A DNA stretch of 9,738 bases from Burkholderiaceae bacterium (GTDB lineage Bacteria > Pseudomonadota > Gammaproteobacteria > Burkholderiales > Burkholderiaceae), in the NCBI GenBank assembly GCA_017998575.1, contig JAGOCV010000143.1:1-9738 (forward strand), written 5' to 3'. The notes beneath the pieces were generated by a model, which was given only the letters and a program-made list of their open reading frames with translations, did not search any database and had not been told where the DNA came from. Positions 1-4,679 of the stretch are shown here, piece by piece (position 1 is the first letter of the stretch; every line of letters starts with the position of its first letter). Made by a program: the position numbers and the translations under genes.

Positions 1-54
1 GTCATTGCGCTGATAGTGCTCAGCGGTGCCCGGCGCATCCTGAACCTCCGATAG
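1..54 (+). CDS. Possible C-terminal tail of an unidentified protein cut by the window edge
   Basis: The first reading frame is open from the window edge to a TAG at 52-54 and would encode 17 residues: a hydrophobic stretch (VIALIVLSG) followed by an arginine-containing tail. That pattern fits the end of a membrane protein, but 17 codons are too few to establish coding. No function can be given. If real, it ends 24 bases before the first GIY-YIG-like gene and belongs to the same foreign segment. Confidence 0.18.
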   Translation, partial: VIALIVLSGARRILNLR

Positions 55-78
55 CCAATCTAGCGGCATCCCACACCG

Positions 79-480
79 ATGCCTAGCCAAGGTGGGATGG
101 CCGGCCGCTTACAGATCTTCTACTGCGGTCGAGCGGACAACGCCGAGAAGCGCAGCAAGGAACACCAACGCGACTGCGCCGATCCCTTCAACGCCAAGGA
201 AGCGTATGAGTACGCACGGCAGGCATTTAACGGCGTGTTCCGCTTCGAAGTCATCTGCGACGAGAGCGAGCGAAATACTGAGGACTATTGGTGCCGGACG
301 CTGCTTGCTGAGGGCCACCCGCTCAAGAACAGTACAGGCGGCAACTCCGTAGTCCCCAAGCGCCGAGAACACTCCGACATCGCCAAAGCATTCCGTGAAG
401 TGAACAGGCGTGCGAGGGAAGAAGAGTGGGCAGCACTGCGAGCCAAGATCATCATCCCGACGAGCTACTCGGATAAGTAG
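79..480 (+). CDS. Small GIY-YIG-like protein, divergent, lacking the first strand motif
   Basis: A 133-residue protein whose central part resembles a GIY-YIG nuclease core. Residues 15-17 (YCG) sit where the family has YIG, followed by an Arg in helix 1 (R25) and a His (H29), then a beta strand (FRFEVI, 54-59), a candidate catalytic Glu (E64 or E68) and the late Asn-Gly-Gly region (N84, G87-G88) often seen after LLN in such proteins. The initial GIY tyrosine strand is not visible and no upstream frame restores it, so the nuclease may be inactive, or the fold may start differently. The C-terminal 40 residues are charged and helical. ATG 79 has no Shine-Dalgarno; ATG 97, with AAGG a few bases upstream, is an alternative start. 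It lies 3 bases before the second GIY-YIG gene, so the two are probably co-translated. The fold assignment is by motif only. Confidence 0.6.
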   Translation: MPSQGGMAGRLQIFYCGRADNAEKRSKEHQRDCADPFNAKEAYEYARQAFNGVFRFEVICDESERNTEDYWCRTLLAEGHPLKNSTGGNSVVPKRREHSDIAKAFREVNRRAREEEWAALRAKIIIPTSYSDK

Positions 481-483
481 CTC

Positions 484-897
484 ATGCATCAACCATTTCC
501 ACAGCAGCCCGCCTGCTACCAAATCCGAAACACGATCACCAACGAGCGCTACGTCGGTGCCACGAAGAACCTCGCTGACCGTGTCTACGCCCACTTCCGA
601 GCCCTACGCAATGGGCTGTGCCCATCGAAGCGGTTCCAAGCCAGCTATGACGAGCACGGTGAAGACGCATTCGTGGTCGAAGTCATCGAGTACACCAACG
701 ACCCTTTCACACGTGAGCTTCAAGAGTTCGTACTTGCCTTCACACGTGGCGAGCAACTTCTCGATGCCACGTCCGAGACTCGTGCTCGACGTTGGCTGTC
801 ATCGCCACTCGCCACGTTCGACGTGAAGGTAGTGAGCAGGCTCTACAAGAGCCATGGCTGGACATGGGCTCACGCCGCTCGATCTTTGACCTTGTAA
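484..897 (+). CDS. GIY-YIG nuclease domain protein
   Basis: A 137-residue protein with a recognisable GIY-YIG domain over residues 11-88. CYQI (11-14) stands for the GIY strand with Tyr12, and YVG (23-25) for YIG. They are followed by the helix Arg (R33), H37, a GEDAFVVEVIE strand (59-69) and a RELQEF helix with the probable metal-binding Glu (E78 or E81). This family cuts DNA using one metal ion and occurs in homing endonucleases, UvrC and many phage or mobile-element proteins. Residues 98-137 form a short basic, Trp-rich tail that could help bind DNA or a partner; I do not recognise it. The start 3 bases after the preceding stop, with no good Shine-Dalgarno, implies translational coupling. 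The pairing with a recombinase suggests a mobile-element function such as homing, resolution or attack on competitors; which one is not shown by sequence. Confidence 0.8.
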   Translation: MHQPFPQQPACYQIRNTITNERYVGATKNLADRVYAHFRALRNGLCPSKRFQASYDEHGEDAFVVEVIEYTNDPFTRELQEFVLAFTRGEQLLDATSETRARRWLSSPLATFDVKVVSRLYKSHGWTWAHAARSLTL

Positions 898-965
898 CCG
901 TGCATACCAACAGGTGGTAAACCGAGGCAAATAAGCCCGTAATTAGACCTACCGGCAGGGTTCAA

Positions 966-997
966 TTAACTGTCTCCACTGTGAAAGGACAGTTAAT
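966..997. promoter_or_regulatory. 10-bp inverted repeat covering the recombinase ribosome-binding site and start
   Basis: The arms ATTAACTGTC (965-974) and GACAGTTAAT (988-997) are perfect inverted repeats separated by 13 bases. The right arm contains the end of the AAGGA Shine-Dalgarno (985-989) and the first two bases of the ATG at 996. As DNA it could be an operator, or a pair of recombinase or excisionase sites; as RNA it could fold and hide the start site. Both readings imply that production of the recombinase is controlled here. Confidence 0.55.
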
Positions 998-1565
998 GAA
1001 ACCGCACCACGTCGCAACTGATCCCATCAGGGACAAGCGCACCATCGGCGTCATCAAGAAGCAGCTCGCCGACAACCCACGGGACTTCGCACTCTTCACG
1101 ATTGGCACCAACACGGCCTTTCGTGGGAGCGACATCCTGGCCCTCAACGTGGGTGATGTCCGGCACCTTCAACCGGGCGAAGCAATCACCCGCAAGGAGA
1201 AGAAGACCGGCAAACGCCGGATGGTCACGCTCAACGGCGCGGTCATCGGAGCGATTCAAGCGTACCTCGCCCAAACGCCCGACATCGCCGATGACGAGCC
1301 GCGCTTTCGTGGGTTCAAGCGTGGCACACGGTTGACCATCGAGACGCTCGGACGGCTCACGAAGCGGTGGTGTGAAGGTGCCGGGCTCGAAGGTTCGTAC
1401 TCAGCCCACTCCATGCGCAAGACGTGGGCGCACCACTCCTACAAGGACGGCGCGGACCTCGCACTGATCCAGCAAGCGTTGAACCACTCTTCGCAAGCCC
1501 AAACGCTCACCTACATCGCACTGCAATCCAGCGAGCTGAAAGCTCTTTACATGAAGGAGATTTGA
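996..1565 (+). CDS. Minimal tyrosine recombinase/integrase (catalytic domain only)
   Basis: A 189-residue site-specific recombinase of the phage integrase family. All the catalytic residues are visible: R43 in AFRGSD, a beta-hairpin lysine (K70 or K73 in EKKTGKRR), H138 and R141 in HSMRKT, H164 in LNHSS and the nucleophile Y173 in LTYIAL. Normal integrases are 300-400 residues with an N-terminal arm-binding and a core-binding helical domain; here the catalytic domain starts almost at once, as in FimB-sized recombinases. ATG 996 is preferred because AAGGA lies 6 bases upstream; GTG 981 is in frame but has no Shine-Dalgarno and would add five residues. It points towards the repeat-rich junction near 1877-1991 and probably integrates and excises the element whose end lies there. 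It is followed by a coupled membrane-protein gene. Family assignment is firm; target and partners are inferred. Confidence 0.9.
   Translation: MKPHHVATDPIRDKRTIGVIKKQLADNPRDFALFTIGTNTAFRGSDILALNVGDVRHLQPGEAITRKEKKTGKRRMVTLNGAVIGAIQAYLAQTPDIADDEPRFRGFKRGTRLTIETLGRLTKRWCEGAGLEGSYSAHSMRKTWAHHSYKDGADLALIQQALNHSSQAQTLTYIALQSSELKALYMKEI
1554..1559 (+). promoter_or_regulatory. Strong Shine-Dalgarno for the small membrane protein
   Basis: AAGGAG lies inside the last codons of the recombinase gene, 7 bases before ATG 1567. Only one base separates the recombinase stop from this ATG, which supports the short downstream frame being a real, co-expressed gene. Confidence 0.75.
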
Positions 1566-1566
1566 A

Positions 1567-1764
1567 ATGGACGCAATCACCATCATCGGCGTGATTTTAT
1601 GGGGCCTCGGCATCAGCTTCGTGTGGGCACCGACCGTGGGGAAGGCCCATGGCAAGGTCGCTGGCTGGTTGGCCTGCGCCGTGATCATGCTCGTCGCCCT
1701 GCTGCTCGGCGTTGCGGCCCCATGGGTCTACGACGGCAAGCACCTCCTGTGGGGCTTCCAGTGA
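1567..1764 (+). CDS. Small two-helix membrane protein, function unknown
   Basis: A 65-residue protein with two hydrophobic segments (about residues 4-22 and 31-53) joined by a short polar linker containing Lys and His (KAHGK), and a polar C-terminal tail. It is therefore probably an inner-membrane hairpin. Neither a signal-peptide cleavage site nor a known domain is visible. The start is well supported by AAGGAG 7 bases upstream. It is coupled to the recombinase gene and is followed by a strong terminator, so it is the last gene of the element's transcript. Small membrane proteins of mobile elements can be holins, superinfection-exclusion proteins, toxins or anchors; nothing here discriminates among these, and I do not recognise the family. 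Confidence 0.6.
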   Translation: MDAITIIGVILWGLGISFVWAPTVGKAHGKVAGWLACAVIMLVALLLGVAAPWVYDGKHLLWGFQ

Positions 1765-1779
1765 CCTCCAGTCACCTCC
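1757..1779 (+). repeat. Imperfect tandem 10-bp repeat at the end of the small membrane protein gene
   Basis: TCCAGTGACC (1757-1766) is followed directly by TCCAGTCACC (1767-1776) and the start of a third copy (TCC). The same bases contain the inverted repeat GTGAC / GTCAC (1761-1765, 1771-1775). It overlaps the stop codon TGA at 1762-1764. It could be a protein-binding site or chance; the function is unknown. Confidence 0.35.
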
Positions 1780-1836
1780 GGGCTGTGGGCATATAGGGTT
1801 ATTCACGCCCACCTGCTCGAATTCTCTGGTGACATC

Positions 1837-1863
1837 TGGGCCTCATCCGTGAGGCCCATTCTT
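1837..1863 (+). terminator. Intrinsic terminator closing the element's transcript
   Basis: TGGGCCTCA (1837-1845) and TGAGGCCCA (1850-1858) form a perfect 9-bp stem around the tetraloop TCCG, followed by TTCTT. It lies 72 bases after the stop of the small membrane protein and would end the transcript carrying the recombinase before the attachment region. The stem is palindromic, but the T-run lies only on the plus side. Confidence 0.8.
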
Positions 1864-1876
1864 ATGCCCGGTCGCA

Positions 1877-1937
1877 CGGTCGATAGAGCTGCAGACGATT
1901 GGCCGCAGCAATTTGCAGCAATTTCCGGTATCGACCG
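1877..1937. repeat. Nested repeats: 9-bp inverted repeat enclosing a 10-bp tandem repeat
   Basis: CGGTCGATA (1877-1885) and TATCGACCG (1929-1937) are perfect inverted repeats. Between them GCAGCAATTT occurs twice in direct tandem (1905-1914 and 1915-1924). A partial inverted copy of the tandem unit, AAATTGATTC, is found at 1943-1952 (8 of 10 positions). Together with its place between a recombinase gene and a gene junction, this arrangement is what one expects of an attachment region with accessory-protein or recombinase arm sites. No binding protein is identified. Confidence 0.6.
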
Positions 1938-1945
1938 CCCAGAAA

Positions 1946-1991
1946 TTGATTCCGTAACCCCGCGTTACATATCAAGCTTCTAACCTATCAA
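1946..1991. other. Probable attachment-site junction (right end of integrated element)
   Basis: The stretch contains an extended dyad: TTGAT (1946-1950), GTAAC (1954-1958), GTTAC (1964-1968) and ATCAA (1971-1975). It also has the direct repeat TATCAA at 1970-1975 and 1986-1991. The second TATCAA overlaps the first codons of recognisable DUF455 sequence (ATC AAC from 1987), immediately after a TAA at 1981 in the same frame. The change from foreign to gene sequence therefore lies at about 1984-1987. The exact crossover core cannot be fixed without the other end of the element or an uninterrupted relative. Confidence 0.5.
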
Positions 1992-2526
1992 CCTGGCGCT
2001 CGACGCCGTCTGGCGCTTTGGCGGCATGCCGCGCGAGTTCTATCTCGACTGGCTGCGCGTGGCACGCGAAGAGGCTTTTCATTTCGGCCTGCTGCATGGC
2101 CATCTGCGCGACTTGGGCCACGCCTACGGCGACTTTCCCGCACACGATGGCCTGTGGGCCATGTGCCAGAAGACCTCGGGCGATATCGTCGCGCGCATGG
2201 CACTGGTGCCACGCACGCTCGAGGCGCGCGGGCTGGACGCCTCGCCGCTGATCCAGGCGCGGCTGCGTAAAGTCGGCACGCCAGCGTCGCTGGCTGCGGT
2301 CGACATCCTCGACATCATCCTGCGCGACGAGGTGGGCCACGTCGCCATCGGCAACCACTGGTATGCGTGGCTGTGCAAACGCGCAGGCATCGCCGATCCG
2401 GTGGCGCACTATGCCTTCCTCACAAGGCGCTACGAGGCGCCGCGCCTGAAGCCGCCATTCAATACAGAAGCCAGGCGGCGTGCCGGCTTCAGCCAGGCCG
2501 AGATCGACTGGCTGACCGCAGGCTGA
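1987..2526 (+). pseudogene. DUF455 ferritin-like protein, 5' end removed by insertion
   Basis: The frame from ATC 1987 to TGA 2526 encodes about 179 residues of the DUF455 ferritin-like family: INLALDAVWRF at the very beginning, then the diiron-type motifs EEAFHF and RDEVGHVAIGNHW, and the family's C-terminal KPPFN. Complete members are roughly 270-290 residues and, as I recall the family, carry a conserved His-Glu motif just before INLALD. Here that part and the preceding third are replaced by unrelated repeat-rich sequence with a TAA at 1981. ATG 2026 could start a 166-residue product but has no Shine-Dalgarno and would lack the first helix and its ligands, so the diiron site cannot be complete. 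No internal frameshift or stop is present, which suggests recent inactivation, or an intact gene restored on excision. It converges on xerD with 9 bases between them. Confidence 0.8.
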
Positions 2527-2535
2527 GACCACGCG

Positions 2536-3432
2536 TCAGCCGCGCGGGTGATGCTTCGCGTGCAGCTGGCGCAGCCGTTCGCGCGCCACGTGCGTGTAGA
2601 TGGTGGTGGTGGAAATGTCGGCGTGACCCAGCAGCATCTGCACGGCGCGCAAGTCGGCGCCGTGGTTGAGCAGGTGGGTGGCGAAGGCATGCCGCAAAGT
2701 GTGCGGCGACAGCGGCGCGGTGATGCCGGCGCGCTGCGCGCTCTTCTTCACCACCACCCAGAACATGGCGCGCGTCATGCCCGCGCCTCGTGCGGTCACA
2801 AACACATCGTCGCTTTGCTGGCCGCCGAGGATGGCACCGCGCGCCTCGGCCAGGTAGCGCTCGATCCAGTCGCGTGCCATTTCACCGAAAGGCACCAGGC
2901 GTTCCTTGTCGCCCTTGCCCGTGACACGCAGCACGCCTTCGTTCATGCCGAGGTGGAACAGCTTCAGGCCCACCAGCTCGCTAACGCGCAGGCCCGAGGC
3001 ATACAGCAGCTCCAGCATCGCGCGGTCGCGCAGGCCCAGCGGCGTGCCGGCGTCGGGCGCGGCCAGCAGCGCGTCGACCTGGGCCTCGGTCAGCGTCTTG
3101 GGCACGCGCAGCGGCTGGCGCGCGGCCGAGAGGCGCAGCGTGGGGTCGGCCGTGAGGTGGCGCTCGCGCAGCGCCCAGCGGAAGTAGCGCTTGAGCACGG
3201 TGAGCCGGCGATTGGCCGTGGTGGCGCGCGTCTGGCCATGGCGCGCGGCGAAGTAGCCGTGCAGGTCGGCCTCGCGCGTGTCGTCGAGGGCCCGGCCGCC
3301 CTGCGCCTGCAGCCAGCCGGCGTACAGCGAGAGGTCGCGGCGGTAGGCGGCCAGCGTGTTGCGCGAGAGACCCTCCTCCAGCCACAGCGCGTCAATGAAG
3401 GCGTCGATGGCATCCTGGCTGGCGGGCAACAT
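2536..3432 (-). CDS. xerD: XerD tyrosine recombinase (chromosome dimer resolution)
   Basis: XerD acts with XerC at the dif site, under FtsK control, to resolve chromosome dimers at the division septum. From the ATG at 3432 the protein has 298 residues, the length of E. coli XerD. The N-terminal core-binding domain (about 5-90) contains LSRNTLAAYRRDL. The catalytic domain contains R149 (SGLRVSE), K173 (TGKGDKER), H244 and R247 (HTLRHAFATHLL), H270 (LGHADISTT) and the nucleophile Y279. An upstream GTG at 3489 would give 317 residues, but that extension runs through the terminator of the preceding receptor gene, so I reject it. Neither start has a Shine-Dalgarno, and only about 30 bases separate the terminator's T-run from ATG 3432; translation may be leaderless or weak. 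xerC is not in the window. It is unrelated to the short recombinase of the left element. Confidence 0.93.
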   Translation of the reverse strand: MLPASQDAIDAFIDALWLEEGLSRNTLAAYRRDLSLYAGWLQAQGGRALDDTREADLHGYFAARHGQTRATTANRRLTVLKRYFRWALRERHLTADPTLRLSAARQPLRVPKTLTEAQVDALLAAPDAGTPLGLRDRAMLELLYASGLRVSELVGLKLFHLGMNEGVLRVTGKGDKERLVPFGEMARDWIERYLAEARGAILGGQQSDDVFVTARGAGMTRAMFWVVVKKSAQRAGITAPLSPHTLRHAFATHLLNHGADLRAVQMLLGHADISTTTIYTHVARERLRQLHAKHHPRG

Positions 3433-3463
3433 GGCGGCGACGATAGCAAAAAAGCCACGTCGC

Positions 3464-3498
3464 AAAAGAAAAGGCCGCGCGGTCTGCACCGCACGGCC
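3464..3498 (-). terminator. Intrinsic terminator of the Bug receptor gene
   Basis: On the minus strand GGCCG-T-GCGGT, loop GCAG, ACCGC-G-CGGCC forms a stem of about 11 pairs (plus-strand arms 3473-3483 and 3488-3498), followed by TTTTCTTTT. It is a textbook rho-independent terminator for the gene ending at 3553 and separates it from xerD. Confidence 0.85.
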
Positions 3499-3512
3499 CC
3501 GGTCGGCTGGCT

Positions 3513-3533
3513 CTGGCCCGGCAGGCGGGCCAG
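3513..3533 (-). terminator. Second hairpin downstream of the Bug receptor gene
   Basis: CTGGCCCG (3513-3520) and CGGGCCAG (3526-3533) form a perfect 8-bp stem with a 5-base loop, 19 bases past the receptor stop. It has no T-run, so it more likely stabilises the 3' end of the mRNA or assists the stronger terminator further on. Confidence 0.4.
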
Positions 3534-3552
3534 GGTGCTCAGCGGCTCAGGC

Positions 3553-4524
3553 TCATTCGAGCTTGAGCTTCTGCTTGGCCACCACCTGCTTGTAGACCTC
3601 GAACTCGGCCTTGATCTGGGCCGCGAACTGCTCGGGCGTGTTGCCCACCACGAGCGAGCCGGTCTTCTCGATGCGCTCGCGCACGGCCGGATCTTCCAGC
3701 GCCTTGAGCGTGCCGGCGCTGATCTTGTCGACGACTTCCTTGGGCAGGCCCTTGGGGCCGAGGATGCCGTAGTAGGCCATGCGGTTCACGGGCTCCAGGC
3801 CCACTTCCTTGAACGTAGGCACGTTGGGCAGCACGGTCAGGCGCTGCGGCGCGGCCACGGCGATGGCGACCAGGCGGCCGCTCTGGATGAACGGCAGGGC
3901 CGAGGGCAGGTTGTCGAACACGATCGGCACCTGGCCGGCCACCACGTCGTTGAGGGCGGGGCCCGCGCCGCGGTACGGGATGTGCGTGACGAAGGTACCC
4001 GTCAGGCTCTTCCACAGTTCCATCTGCAGGTGGCCGATGCCACCCGTGCCCGAGGAGCCATACGAGTACTTGCCCGGGCTCTTCTTGAGCTCTGCCAGGA
4101 AGGCCGCGTAGTCCTTGGCGGGGAAGTTGGGGTTCACCGCGATCACGTTGGGCGTGGCGGCGATGTTGATGATCGGCGTGAAGTCGGTCGTCGGGTTGTA
4201 CTGGATGGCCGGGTTGATGGCCGGGTTCGTGGCGGTGGTGGACACGGTGGCCACGCCCAGGAAGTAGCCGTCCGGCGCCGCGCGCACGGTTTCCATGGCA
4301 CCCACCACGCCACCGCCACCGCCCTTGTTCTCGACGATGACCGACTGGCCGATGGCCTTGCCCAGTGGCTCGGAAATCACGCGGGCCACGATGTCGGTGG
4401 TGCCGCCGGGCGCGAACGGCACCTGCAGCTTCACGACCTTGTTCGGATAAGCCTGGGCGAACGCGCCGCTTGTGGCGACGGCGGCAACAGTGCCCGCGAG
4501 GGCGAGCCAGAGTCGGCGTTGCAT
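3553..4524 (-). CDS. Bug/TctC-family periplasmic substrate-binding receptor
   Basis: A 323-residue extracytoplasmic receptor of the tripartite tricarboxylate transporter type. It begins with a Sec signal peptide (MQRR, hydrophobic core 5-20, likely cleavage after AFA at 23 or AQA at 25). The mature protein then shows the family hallmarks YPNKVVKLQVPFAPGGTTDIVAR, a glycine-rich VENKGGGGGVVGA loop, GSSGTGG (ligand loop), YRGAGPALNDVVAGQVP and LPNVPTFKEVGL. Such proteins bind small carboxylates or related compounds, often with two ordered waters contacting a carboxylate; the ligand cannot be read from sequence. No TctA or TctB membrane genes lie beside it, the usual situation for the greatly expanded Bug family of Burkholderiales. 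The start is supported by AAGGAG 6 bases upstream. It is monocistronic by its terminator and divergent from an AEC permease across 155 bases, so the pair may share control. Confidence 0.93.
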   Translation of the reverse strand: MQRRLWLALAGTVAAVATSGAFAQAYPNKVVKLQVPFAPGGTTDIVARVISEPLGKAIGQSVIVENKGGGGGVVGAMETVRAAPDGYFLGVATVSTTATNPAINPAIQYNPTTDFTPIINIAATPNVIAVNPNFPAKDYAAFLAELKKSPGKYSYGSSGTGGIGHLQMELWKSLTGTFVTHIPYRGAGPALNDVVAGQVPIVFDNLPSALPFIQSGRLVAIAVAAPQRLTVLPNVPTFKEVGLEPVNRMAYYGILGPKGLPKEVVDKISAGTLKALEDPAVRERIEKTGSLVVGNTPEQFAAQIKAEFEVYKQVVAKQKLKLE

Positions 4525-4679
4525 ACTTCTCTCCTTCGTATAACGGAATCGACGATGTTAGAGGCAGGTTGCTTGCGAAGTGCTTGCACGGCCAGCCCTT
4601 TTCGATCAGGACTTACCCCGATTTCCCGGATTCCCCCGCGCCCGCGAAGGTATCTCGCTGCGTCCATCGCCTGCCTCTC
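4525..4679. promoter_or_regulatory. Shared divergent promoter region between the Bug receptor and AEC permease
   Basis: These 155 bases separate two divergently transcribed genes and must hold both promoters, unless either is read from elsewhere. The receptor's Shine-Dalgarno (plus-strand CTCCTT, 4531-4536) is clear. I see no convincing -35/-10 pair and no clear operator dyad. The permease side lacks a Shine-Dalgarno. Confidence 0.4.

Noticed and set aside
109..594. A 161-codon minus-strand frame opposite the GIY-YIG pair
   Set aside because: It overlaps both plus-strand genes, whose motifs and spacing are coherent, and lacks a Shine-Dalgarno. I could not exclude it by similarity search, but there is no positive evidence for it.
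905..919. Short inverted repeat TACCA-ACAGG-TGGTA upstream of the recombinase
   Set aside because: A 5-bp stem without supporting context; too weak to call an operator or terminator.
1954..1991. Integron attC-like site (GTTAC ... TAAC)
   Set aside because: The boxes do not match the attC consensus ends, there is no cassette structure, and the neighbouring recombinase lacks the integron-integrase features I would expect.
2026..2526. Intact 166-residue gene starting at ATG 2026
   Set aside because: Family homology continues upstream of this ATG to 1987 and is then cut off; there is no ribosome-binding site, so it is better described as a truncated gene.
1940..2536. dif site near xerD as the element's target
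   Set aside because: No dif-like sequence with two 11-bp XerC/XerD arms is visible; the closeness of the element to xerD looks accidental.
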